A DNA stretch of 5,562 nt from the NCBI GenBank assembly GCA_029933365.1, contig JAOZOH010000169.1, positions 1-5,562 on the forward strand, read 5' to 3'. The notes beneath the pieces were generated by a model that searched no databases, had not been told where the DNA came from, and was given only the letters and a program-made list of their open reading frames with translations. The DNA comes from Desulfuromusa sp. Lineage in GTDB: Bacteria; Desulfobacterota; Desulfuromonadia; Desulfuromonadales; Geopsychrobacteraceae. Positions 1 to 5,514 of this stretch are shown one piece after another. How positions within the stretch are numbered: the first letter of the stretch is position 1; the number at the start of each line of letters is the position of its first letter. Both the position numbers and the translations under genes were made by a program.

Positions 1-206
1 TCATAAAATAACAGACCTTTGGACCATGGCATAACCATTTTCCATCTAAACTTTTCGGAAGATGTTTTGATCGTACGCATCTCTTTTTTGACTTCTGCAT
101 GGCGTTTGTCCGCACCAAATTTTTCCCGCTTTGCAGCAAAGGCGTTGGGAGCCAGTGCCAAGGTCAGGATTAAAACCAGACCGATAAACAATTTCAGCTT
201 TCTCAT
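1..206 (-). CDS. Small exported protein of unknown function, 5' part only (runs off left edge)
   Basis: Reading the minus strand from the ATG at 204-206 gives 68 uninterrupted codons to the window edge, so the stop lies outside. The N-terminus is a textbook Sec signal peptide: basic MRKLK, a hydrophobic core (LFIGLVLILTLALA), then PNAFA-AKRE, with a likely signal peptidase I cut after residue 24 (AFA|A). The mature part seen so far is short and strongly basic (KREKFGADKRHAEVKKEMRTIK), followed by RWKMVMPWSKGLLFY. I do not recognise the family. The start is well supported: AAGGAGGA at 211-218 lies four bases upstream. A sigma-70-like promoter at 316-344 would transcribe it independently of the regulator gene upstream. 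The product is inferred to be periplasmic or secreted. The opposite-strand open frame at 19-231 is its shadow. Confidence 0.75.
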   Translation of the reverse strand, partial: MRKLKLFIGLVLILTLALAPNAFAAKREKFGADKRHAEVKKEMRTIKTSSEKFRWKMVMPWSKGLLFY

Positions 207-289
207 TCTTTCCTCCTTAATACGGTGTTAGTTAAAATGCCGGGTGGCAGAGAATCTAGCGACAACATAAGGCATGTCCATTTGTTTGT

Positions 290-308
290 ATAAGTGGTAT
301 GACCATTT
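290..308. promoter_or_regulatory. Operator-like palindrome TGGT-ATG-ACCA, left copy
   Basis: The core TGGTATGACCA (295-305) is a perfect 4+4 inverted repeat around three bases. It starts ten bases downstream of the -10 of the left promoter, a classic repressor position. It fits TNGTNNNACNA, the general operator form known for GntR regulators of the FadR/FCD subfamily (PdhR and LldR bind TGGTNNNACCA-type sites). A copy matching at 16 of 19 bases lies at 5476-5494. That a GntR-type repressor binds here is inference. No such regulator is encoded in the window. Confidence 0.45.
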
Positions 309-315
309 TGTCGGC

Positions 316-344
316 AGATTAGTTAATCAGGTTCTCCATGTCAA
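316..344 (-). promoter_or_regulatory. Sigma-70-type promoter for the exported-protein gene
   Basis: On the minus strand a perfect -35 TTGACA (339-344) is followed by a 17-base spacer and TAATCT (316-321). The -10 keeps the three most conserved positions (T, A and final T) but differs at the middle ones. Transcription would start near 309, leaving a leader of about 100 bases before the ATG at 206. The spacing and -35 are good. The -10 is only moderate. Confidence 0.55.
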
Positions 345-421
345 GTAAAATAAAACATTGTTCCTATGAGACTTTTGATTTGTTTTTAGAGGGTAAACTA
401 AACCCCTGTATTCTCTGGGTG

Positions 422-1750
422 TTAATCGTGTTGGGATGAATCTTGAGCTTTTATTATTTTTAATTTACGTGCAACACTAGCCTGACTTATATCGAGGGCT
501 GCTGCGATCCTTCGGGTGGTTCGGTATTGTTTCTGGGCATGAAGAAGGATTTCTTGTTCCCGCTCAGCCAATAAATTTTTCAATCCGACTCCCGGGGGGA
601 TAGCTTTCTCAACCCCTGGAATCTGTGCTTTTTCCGGGCTGATATAATTTTCTGCTGTGGTGACGATACTGCGTTCAACGACATTTTCCAGCTCACGGAT
701 ATTTCCTTTCCAGGCCATCCCGACCATCTGGTTGATCAAGTCGTTTGAAAACTTTTTATAGCTGTTGTATTTACGATTATATTTATCGGTGAAATGTTGG
801 ATTAGAGGTGGAATGTCTTCCCTGCGTTCCCTGAGAGGGGGCAAGTTAATTGGTACCACATTGAGTCGGTAGTAGAGATCTTCCCGGAACTTCCCTTCGT
901 CAACTAATTCGGCCAAATTTTTATTGGTCGCTGTGATGAGACGGATATCAACTTTCTGAACCTGTCGGCCACCAACCCGGTAGAATTCCTTGTCCTGAAT
1001 CACTCCCAGCAACTTTGATTGGAGATGGAGGGGGAGTTCAGAAATTTCGTCCAGGAAAACAGTCCCTCCCTTTGCCATGTCCAGCAACCCCAATTTCCCC
1101 TTGGCATCTGCACCGGTAAAAGCACCAGACTCATAGCCAAAAAGTTCAGCCTCAATCAGAGATTCGGGGATGGCTGCACAGTTGATCTGGATCAGAGATT
1201 TTTGTTTGCGTTCACTGGATCGATGGATGGTTTTTGCCAGCAGACTTTTACCAACACCCGATTCACCGGTCAGTAGAATCGTTGAATCGGTCACCGCAAC
1301 CCGTAGCGCCAGATCAATGACGGCCATCATTTTTTCACTGCAAGTGACCAGATCATCTTCACTTAAAAGTTGGTTTCTTGCTGTATCATCATCAATCTGT
1401 TGACTGTACTGGACGACCGTCAGATCCCAGATAGTATTGATGATGTACTTAATCTCTCCTTGTTGGTCAAAAATAGGCCTCCCCTTGACCAGGAATTTTC
1501 GATTGGTGCTGGTTGAATAAGTCGCAGTTGCTGGACATTTCCGTTCCAGAACCAGCAGAGAGGCCGAGCCGGAGAAATAGTTATCCGGGCCAACCAGATC
1601 GTAAAGACTTTTTCCGGCTAGCTCCTGATTAGTGAATCCGGACATCTCCTCAAAGGTTTTATTGACGCCGATAGTGACACCGTTCCCATCGGCGATATAG
1701 ATACCGTTGTAGAGGTTGTCGAAGATGATTTCGAGAAGTTTTTTGTCCAT
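422..1750 (-). CDS. Sigma-54-dependent transcriptional activator, PAS + AAA+ + TyrR-like HTH
   Basis: This 442-residue enhancer-binding protein remodels RNA polymerase-sigma-54 by ATP hydrolysis. An N-terminal PAS domain spans about 1-115 (GIYIADGNG, then FEEMSGFTNQEL), so it senses a signal directly and has no phospho-receiver domain. The AAA+ core covers about 135-365: Walker A GESGVGKS (162-169), intact sigma-54 contact loop GAFTGA (209-214), Walker B GGTVFLDE (228-235), sensor I TATN (273-276), arginine-finger region FREDLYYRL (288-296) and sensor II GNIREL (349-354). The C-terminal helix-turn-helix (about 409-432, TTRRIAAALDISQASVARKL) resembles that of TyrR. I chose the start at 1750 because PAS homology begins there and AAAGG lies five bases upstream. 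The longer frame to 1861 adds 37 residues, overlaps the dehydrogenase gene and lacks a ribosome site. Its place after the ketone-body genes and the -24/-12 promoter at 5222-5237 make it the likely operon activator. Ligand unknown. Confidence 0.93.
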   Translation of the reverse strand: MDKKLLEIIFDNLYNGIYIADGNGVTIGVNKTFEEMSGFTNQELAGKSLYDLVGPDNYFSGSASLLVLERKCPATATYSTSTNRKFLVKGRPIFDQQGEIKYIINTIWDLTVVQYSQQIDDDTARNQLLSEDDLVTCSEKMMAVIDLALRVAVTDSTILLTGESGVGKSLLAKTIHRSSERKQKSLIQINCAAIPESLIEAELFGYESGAFTGADAKGKLGLLDMAKGGTVFLDEISELPLHLQSKLLGVIQDKEFYRVGGRQVQKVDIRLITATNKNLAELVDEGKFREDLYYRLNVVPINLPPLRERREDIPPLIQHFTDKYNRKYNSYKKFSNDLINQMVGMAWKGNIRELENVVERSIVTTAENYISPEKAQIPGVEKAIPPGVGLKNLLAEREQEILLHAQKQYRTTRRIAAALDISQASVARKLKIIKAQDSSQHD

Positions 1751-1755
1751 AACGG

Positions 1756-1760
1756 CCTTT
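1756..1760 (-). promoter_or_regulatory. Ribosome binding site fixing the activator start
   Basis: AAAGG on the minus strand, five bases before the ATG at 1748-1750. It is weaker than the AGGAG sites of the enzyme genes, which suits a regulator made in small amounts. No comparable site precedes the two upstream in-frame ATGs (1801 and 1861). Confidence 0.5.
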
Positions 1761-1808
1761 ATGTTAGGGCGATTTATGTATCCGTCCAGATTGTGATTCA
1801 TTATTGAA

Positions 1809-1837
1809 GCAAGTGCGATCATAAGGATCGCACTTGC
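1809..1837. repeat. Perfect 12-bp inverted repeat (hairpin) between dehydrogenase and activator genes
   Basis: The arms GCAAGTGCGATC (1809-1820) and GATCGCACTTGC (1826-1837) are exact complements around a five-base loop. The hairpin begins eight bases after the dehydrogenase stop codon in the direction of operon transcription. In that direction only a poor U-stretch (TTCAATAA) follows, so it looks more like a partial terminator or a 3'-end stabiliser that lowers expression of the activator than a full terminator. On the plus strand it is followed, after four bases, by six T (1842-1847), so it could end antisense transcription. A protein-binding palindrome is the alternative. Confidence 0.7.
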
Positions 1838-1845
1838 GCAATTTT

Positions 1846-2604
1846 TTAACTTGCAGACCAACCGCAGTCAATTGTCAGTGAGGTTCCGGTCATACAGCGG
1901 GCAGTATCGGAGCAAAGGAATATGACCGCTTCCCCCAGTTCAGAAGGTTCAACCATCTGCTTAATTGCCTGCTTTTTCAGCAGGATTTCCCCCAGTACCT
2001 CTTCCCGGCTGATCCCGTGGGTCTTTGCCTGGTCATCAATCTGACCATCGACCAGCGGGGTGCGGACGTAGCCAGGGCAGATATTGTTAACGGTAATGCC
2101 ATATGGAGCACCTTCAAGTGCCAGGGTTTTTGTTAGCCCCGTCATGCCGTGTTTGGCTGATACGTAGGCTGACTTGAATTCAGAGGCTCGCAGTCCATGG
2201 ACTGAGTTGAGGTTGACAATTCTCCCCCAGCCGTTTTTTTTCATGGCTGGCCAGAAATATTTACTGAGCCGGAAGGGTGCAGTCAACATCAGGTTGATAA
2301 TGAATTCCCATTTTTCTTCAGGAAACTCCTCAATTGGTGCTACGTGTTGAATTCCTGCATTGTTGACGAGGATGTCACATCGCCCGTACTTTTTCAAAAC
2401 GGTATCGGCCAGAGATCGACAGCCCTGTTGCGTACTTAGATCAGTCTTGATGAATAATCCACCGATAGCATTTGCTTCGCGGGTTCCAGCTTCCTCATTG
2501 ATGTCAGCCAGAACAACTTCATCGCCATTAGTGGCCAGTGCTTTGGCAACGGCCAGACCGATGCCGCTGGCGGCACCGGTAACAACTGCAATACGTTCAG
2601 ACAT
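1846..2604 (-). CDS. bdhA: D-3-hydroxybutyrate dehydrogenase (short-chain dehydrogenase family)
   Basis: This cytoplasmic enzyme (252 residues, usual size about 250-260) oxidises (R)-3-hydroxybutyrate to acetoacetate with NAD+. Rossmann motifs TGAASGIG (9-16) and NNAG (81-84) bind the cofactor. The acidic residue in LADIN (D34) favours NAD over NADP. The catalytic set is Ser134, Tyr147 and Lys151 (YVSAK). Residues known from the Pseudomonas fragi enzyme to hold the substrate carboxylate are all found at a constant offset of eight: Gln86, His136, Lys144, Gln188, and Trp249 near the C-terminus. This separates it from the many other short-chain reductases, including acetoacetyl-CoA reductase. 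AGGAGGAGA just before the ATG is a very strong ribosome site. It overlaps the stop codon of the CoA-transferase gene, only ten bases away, so the two are probably translationally coupled. Confidence 0.93.
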   Translation of the reverse strand: MSERIAVVTGAASGIGLAVAKALATNGDEVVLADINEEAGTREANAIGGLFIKTDLSTQQGCRSLADTVLKKYGRCDILVNNAGIQHVAPIEEFPEEKWEFIINLMLTAPFRLSKYFWPAMKKNGWGRIVNLNSVHGLRASEFKSAYVSAKHGMTGLTKTLALEGAPYGITVNNICPGYVRTPLVDGQIDDQAKTHGISREEVLGEILLKKQAIKQMVEPSELGEAVIFLCSDTARCMTGTSLTIDCGWSAS

Positions 2605-2614
2605 GATTCTCCTC

Positions 2615-3976
2615 CTATTTCAGCCCATCGGCAATGCTAAATGGACAACCAGTTTTCTCTTTAATTATTTTGAGTGTTGCTCCAGGCGCCAGTTCAGTTA
2701 GGGTCAAGCCGGTTTCTGCATCAACATCAAAGACTGCCAGGTCAGTGACAATTATATCGACAACATTCTTGCCGGTCAGCGGTAGGGTACAGTTTTCCAT
2801 CAGTTTGGAAGATCCGTCTTTAGCACAATGATCCATCATGATGACGATTTTCTTGACGCCGGAGACCAGATCCATCGCTCCCCCTGGTCCTTTAATCATC
2901 GATCCGGGAATCATCCAGTTGGCCAGATCTCCATATTGGGATACCTGCATCGCTCCGAGAACGGAAAGATCAATATGGCCGCCGCGAACCATGGCAAATG
3001 ATTCTGAGCTGTCGAAGAAGGCTGAACCGGGTAGCCAGGTTATGGTCTGTTTTCCTGCATTGATCAGGTCAGCATCCTCCTTCCCCTCTTCTGGGAACGG
3101 GCCGACCCCAAGTAGCCCATTCTCGGCATGGAGCGTCACGGTGATTTCTTCGGGGATATAGTTTGCGACCAGAGTCGGCATGCCAATCCCCAGGTTGGCA
3201 TACATCCCATCTTTAAATTCCTGACTGATTCTCTTGGCCTGCCATTCACGTGCTGGAGAAAAGCCCTTGACCGAGATTCTCCCAGCCAAGGTGAGCTGCT
3301 CAATCGGTTTTTCAAAGTTGTCGCAGAGCACCAGTCGGTCAACATAGTTGCCGGGGAGGTGGATCTGATGGGGATCGAGTTCACCGATTTCAACAATTTC
3401 TTCAACTTCTGCAACGGTTACACGCCCCGCTTTGGCGCAGGCCGCATTAAAGTTGTTTGCAGTGTAGTGAAAAATCAGATTCCCGGCTTTGTCGGCCTTC
3501 CAAGCTTTGACTAGTGCCAGGTCGGTGGTAATACTCTCTTCTTGTACGTATTCTTTGCCATTAAATGTTTGAGTTGGTTTTCCTTCCGCTAGTAGAGTGC
3601 CAAAGCCTGTACGGGTGAAAAATGCTGGAATGCCTGCGCCACCGGCACGTAGTTTTTCTGCCAGAGTTCCTTGCGGGGTCAGCTCTAATTCAAGGTCTCC
3701 ACTAAGAAATTGCTTTTCAAAAATTGCATTTTCACCAACGTAGGAAGAAATCATTTTTTTGATCTGACGAGTTTGCAGTAACAAGCCCAGACCAAACTCA
3801 TCAACACCAGCATTATTACTGACAATGGTGAGTTCTTTTGCTCCGCTATCGCGTAGTGCGGTAATTAAATTCTCAGGAATTCCGCAGAGTCCAAAACCGC
3901 CTGCTGCTACCGTCATCTTGTCATTGGTCAACCCTTCAAGTGCTTTGGCTGGGTCGGTAAAAATCGGTTTCATCAT
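2615..3976 (-). CDS. Fused succinyl-CoA:3-ketoacid (3-oxoacid) CoA-transferase, alpha and beta domains in one chain
   Basis: The enzyme moves CoA from succinyl-CoA to acetoacetate, giving acetoacetyl-CoA and succinate. The 453 residues hold both halves that most bacteria make as two proteins (ScoA/ScoB, AtoD/AtoA). The alpha domain spans about 3-230, with the oxyanion-loop motif [10 protein letters not shown] (26-35). The beta domain spans about 245-450, with [13 protein letters not shown] (257-269), the catalytic glutamate Glu285 in [27 protein letters not shown] (325-344) and [11 protein letters not shown] (363-373). The order and close similarity match the single-chain animal mitochondrial enzyme, without a transit peptide and with a different short linker (about 231-246). 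Two adjacent ATGs are possible starts. AGGAG (3980-3984) is three bases from the first (3976) and six from the second (3973), so initiation at 3973 is slightly favoured. Gaps are 26 bases to the thiolase gene and 10 to the dehydrogenase gene. Confidence 0.94.
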   Translation of the reverse strand: MMKPIFTDPAKALEGLTNDKMTVAAGGFGLCGIPENLITALRDSGAKELTIVSNNAGVDEFGLGLLLQTRQIKKMISSYVGENAIFEKQFLSGDLELELTPQGTLAEKLRAGGAGIPAFFTRTGFGTLLAEGKPTQTFNGKEYVQEESITTDLALVKAWKADKAGNLIFHYTANNFNAACAKAGRVTVAEVEEIVEIGELDPHQIHLPGNYVDRLVLCDNFEKPIEQLTLAGRISVKGFSPAREWQAKRISQEFKDGMYANLGIGMPTLVANYIPEEITVTLHAENGLLGVGPFPEEGKEDADLINAGKQTITWLPGSAFFDSSESFAMVRGGHIDLSVLGAMQVSQYGDLANWMIPGSMIKGPGGAMDLVSGVKKIVIMMDHCAKDGSSKLMENCTLPLTGKNVVDIIVTDLAVFDVDAETGLTLTELAPGATLKIIKEKTGCPFSIADGLK

Positions 3977-4002
3977 TTTCTCCTGTATATTTGGGTATTA
4001 AT

Positions 4003-5181
4003 TCAAGCCAGTTCAAAGATAGCAGCAACGGCTTCACCGCCGCCAATGCACAGCGTGGCTAATCCATATTTTTCGTCACGCGCTCTCATCTCCCGCAATA
4101 ATGTGGCAACCAGACGACCACCACTGGCACCGATGGGGTGACCGATCGACACCGCGCCTCCATTGACGTTAACTTTTTCTGGGTCAAGACCAAGTTCTTT
4201 GATTGCGACTAACGGGACGGATGAAAAGGCTTCATTGATTTCAAATAATCCAATATCACTGATTTGTAATCCGGCCTTGGCACAACATTTTTGAATTGCA
4301 CCCACGGGGGCTTCCGCGAACAGCTCGGGGTGGATACTGTTGGTGCTGCTGGCAATCAGTTTGGCAATTGGTTTGAGGTTATATTTGCTGACGGCTTCAC
4401 TACTGGCCAGCAGTGCCAGCCCGGCACCGTCATTAATGGTAGAAGCATTTCCAGCGGTAATGGTGCCATTTTTTCGGAAGGCAGGACGCAGCTCAGGAAG
4501 CTTTCCAATGTTGCCACGCAGAGGTTCTTCATCCTCATTGACGATAATTTCACCTTTGCGGGTCTTGATGCTGACGGGAACAAGTTCATCAGCAAAGGTA
4601 TCGTTTTTTAGAGCGTCTTGTGACAGCTGATAAGAGTGGGCAGCGTAGCTGTCCTGATCTTCTCGTGTGAGGCCATGGCTTTCAACCCAGTCTTCGGTGA
4701 TGTCTCCCATGTGCCTTTGTGAGTAGGGATCGAGCAACCCATCCTGAATGATCAGATCGATCATTTCACCGTTGCCCAAACGTTGGCCAAAGCGTGCTTT
4801 GGGGATGGCATAAGGGGCCTGCGACATGTTTTCCATTCCCCCGGCAATAACAACCTGAGAGTTGCCGAGTTGAATTGAGTCAGCTGCCAGCATAATTGCT
4901 TTTAGCCCGCTGCCGCAGACTTTATTGATGGTCATGGCATGTGTGCTGTCAGGCAGTCCCGCTATGCGCATTGCCTGCCGAGCGGGTGCTTGAGCTGATC
5001 CACCCTGAAGAACCTGGCCGATAATGACTTCATCAACATGTTCTTTCGGAAGTGATGTGCGTTGTGTAAGTGCACTGATAACTTGAGAGGCAAGCTCTGG
5101 TGCCGAGATATCGGACAATCTGCCACCAAATGAGCCGAAAGGGGTTCGGAGTGCAGATACGATAAAAACATTATCCTTCAT
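4003..5181 (-). CDS. atoB: Acetyl-CoA C-acetyltransferase (acetoacetyl-CoA thiolase)
   Basis: This cytoplasmic thiolase cleaves acetoacetyl-CoA with CoA into two acetyl-CoA (reversible). It is 392 residues long, the usual length. Every catalytic residue falls at the number known from the Zoogloea ramigera thiolase: Cys89 in KVCGSG, Asn316 in NEAF, His348 in GHPIGASG and Cys378 in CIGGG. The signature GGMENMS is at 114-120. The frame stays open upstream to 5367, but the true start is the ATG at 5179-5181: family similarity begins at MKDNVFIVSALRTPFG, AGGAG (5189-5193) lies seven bases before it, and the -24/-12 promoter sits inside the would-be extension. It is the first gene of the operon, 26 bases before the CoA-transferase. 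Degradative use is inferred from the neighbours, although the reaction could also run towards acetoacetyl-CoA. Confidence 0.95.
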   Translation of the reverse strand: MKDNVFIVSALRTPFGSFGGRLSDISAPELASQVISALTQRTSLPKEHVDEVIIGQVLQGGSAQAPARQAMRIAGLPDSTHAMTINKVCGSGLKAIMLAADSIQLGNSQVVIAGGMENMSQAPYAIPKARFGQRLGNGEMIDLIIQDGLLDPYSQRHMGDITEDWVESHGLTREDQDSYAAHSYQLSQDALKNDTFADELVPVSIKTRKGEIIVNEDEEPLRGNIGKLPELRPAFRKNGTITAGNASTINDGAGLALLASSEAVSKYNLKPIAKLIASSTNSIHPELFAEAPVGAIQKCCAKAGLQISDIGLFEINEAFSSVPLVAIKELGLDPEKVNVNGGAVSIGHPIGASGGRLVATLLREMRARDEKYGLATLCIGGGEAVAAIFELA

Positions 5182-5188
5182 ATTGGGT

Positions 5189-5193
5189 CTCCT
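5189..5193 (-). promoter_or_regulatory. Ribosome binding site that decides the thiolase start
   Basis: AGGAG on the minus strand, seven bases before the ATG at 5179-5181. It rules against the 62-residue longer reading that begins at 5367, whose extra part is AT-rich, shows no thiolase similarity and would begin far upstream of the predicted transcript start. Confidence 0.85.
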
Positions 5194-5221
5194 GTTATGA
5201 AAAATTATATTGCTCATTAAC

Positions 5222-5237
5222 AGCAAAGACTGTTCCA
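5222..5237 (-). promoter_or_regulatory. Sigma-54 (-24/-12) promoter of the ketone-body operon
   Basis: The minus strand reads TGGAACAGTCTTTGCT. The invariant GG (5235-5236) and GC (5223-5224) are separated by exactly ten bases, and 10 of the 12 fixed positions of the TGGCACG-N4-TTGCW consensus match. Transcription should begin about twelve bases on, near 5211, giving a 30-base leader with the AGGAG site correctly placed. The presence of a sigma-54 activator with an intact GAFTGA loop at the end of the same gene cluster strongly supports the call. Confidence 0.85.
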
Positions 5238-5241
5238 AGTC

Positions 5242-5256
5242 ATAAAAACGTTTTAT
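5242..5256. repeat. 15-bp AT-rich palindrome just upstream of the -24 element
   Basis: ATAAAA-ACG-TTTTAT is a perfect six-pair inverted repeat centred about 38 bases upstream of the predicted operon start. Being AT-rich it could arise by chance. If real, a protein bound here would sit against the back of the sigma-54 polymerase. Confidence 0.3.
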
Positions 5257-5301
5257 ACTCGAGTTCTTCAGCCTTTTTGATATTATTATTATGTATTGTT
5301 T

Positions 5302-5319
5302 TGATTTATTATTGAATCG
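5302..5319. promoter_or_regulatory. Candidate upstream activator site 1 (TGATT-N8-AATCG)
   Basis: An 18-bp imperfect palindrome with the same half-site spacing as the copy at 5367-5384, centred about 100 bases upstream of the predicted sigma-54 transcript start. The four inner arm bases match (GATT/AATC) and the outermost pair does not. Position and size fit an enhancer-binding-protein site. The binding protein is inferred to be the activator encoded at 422-1750. Confidence 0.4.
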
Positions 5320-5366
5320 ATAAGTGAAATAATTGCTTAACATATTAAAATTTATGTGATTATTCA

Positions 5367-5384
5367 TGATTCATATATTAATCA
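5367..5384. promoter_or_regulatory. Candidate upstream activator site 2 (TGATT-N8-AATCA)
   Basis: TGATTCATATATTAATCA is an 18-bp palindrome with eight of nine pairs matching, centred about 165 bases upstream of the predicted operon start, a typical enhancer distance. Its length equals that of TyrR boxes, and the encoded activator has a TyrR-like helix-turn-helix. Further half-sites lie close by (TGATT at 5357-5361 and ATGAATCA at 5397-5404), as expected for cooperative binding. The region is AT-rich, so chance remains possible. Confidence 0.5.
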
Positions 5385-5448
5385 AAAGAACCATAAATGA
5401 ATCACAATTTTACTCTGTTATTGGCTCATAACAATGTTATTTTATGGT

Positions 5449-5477
5449 TTGACATTTAAAATACGGTTATGTAGGAT
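5449..5477 (+). promoter_or_regulatory. Sigma-70-type promoter for the right-hand gene
   Basis: A perfect -35 TTGACA (5449-5454), a 17-base spacer and TAGGAT (5472-5477, four of six bases including the three key ones). Transcription should begin near 5484, inside the palindrome at 5481-5491, giving a leader of about 30 bases. Confidence 0.7.
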
Positions 5478-5494
5478 AAATGGTAAGACCAATT
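5476..5494. promoter_or_regulatory. Operator-like palindrome TGGT-AAG-ACCA, right copy
   Basis: The core TGGTAAGACCA (5481-5491) lies on the predicted start of the plus-strand transcript, where a bound repressor would block polymerase. The surrounding 19 bases agree with the left copy (290-308) at 16 positions: ATAARTGGTAWGACCAWTT. The form fits FadR-subfamily GntR operators and especially the PdhR/LldR type. The identity of the regulator is inference. Confidence 0.5.
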
Positions 5495-5514
5495 GACATG
5501 AAAAGGAAGGTGCT

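Larger units (their letters stand above)
207..421. other. Intergenic region between the sigma-54 activator gene and the exported-protein gene
   Basis: This 215-bp stretch has no credible gene. It contains the promoter and palindrome listed separately and a roughly 100-base untranslated leader for the exported-protein gene. I see no convincing intrinsic terminator after the activator's stop codon. The best candidate is a four-pair GGGT/ACCC stem around 375-400, with no uridine run behind it. Confidence 0.6.
5182..5514. other. Divergent regulatory region between the ketone-body operon and the right-hand gene
   Basis: This 333-bp AT-rich region has no gene of its own. Leftward it holds the operon leader of about 30 bases, the -24/-12 promoter and two upstream palindromes. 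Rightward it holds a TTGACA-N17-TAGGAT promoter, an operator-like palindrome and the ribosome site of the plus-strand gene. The elements are listed separately. Confidence 0.8.

Noticed and set aside
19..231. 70-codon plus-strand open frame at the left edge
   Set aside because: It is the complement of the exported-protein gene, whose signal peptide and AGGAGG site are far more convincing.
375..405. Intrinsic terminator after the activator gene
   Set aside because: Only a four-pair GGGT/ACCC stem is present and no U-run follows it.
1751..1861. 37-residue N-terminal extension of the sigma-54 activator
   Set aside because: It would overlap the dehydrogenase gene and read through the hairpin, has no ribosome site, and PAS similarity begins at the ATG at 1750.
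3128..3514. 128-codon plus-strand open frame inside the CoA-transferase gene
   Set aside because: It is antisense to a highly conserved enzyme and has no family resemblance. I treat the other plus-strand frames in 1019-1403, 2360-3161 and 4291-4630, and the out-of-frame minus-strand ones, in the same way.
5192..5223. Possible leader hairpin pairing CTGTTAATGA with TCATAACAG
   Set aside because: The upstream arm (5214-5223) lies before the predicted transcript start near 5211 and overlaps the -12 element, so it would not be in the RNA.
5294..5306. IHF-like site (AATCAAAACAATA on the minus strand)
   Set aside because: It has one mismatch to WATCAA-N4-TTR in very AT-rich DNA and overlaps the candidate activator site, so it is not distinguishable from chance.
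5182..5367. 62-residue N-terminal extension of the thiolase
   Set aside because: It has no similarity to thiolases and is AT-rich, it contains the -24/-12 promoter, and the internal ATG at 5181 has a well-placed AGGAG.
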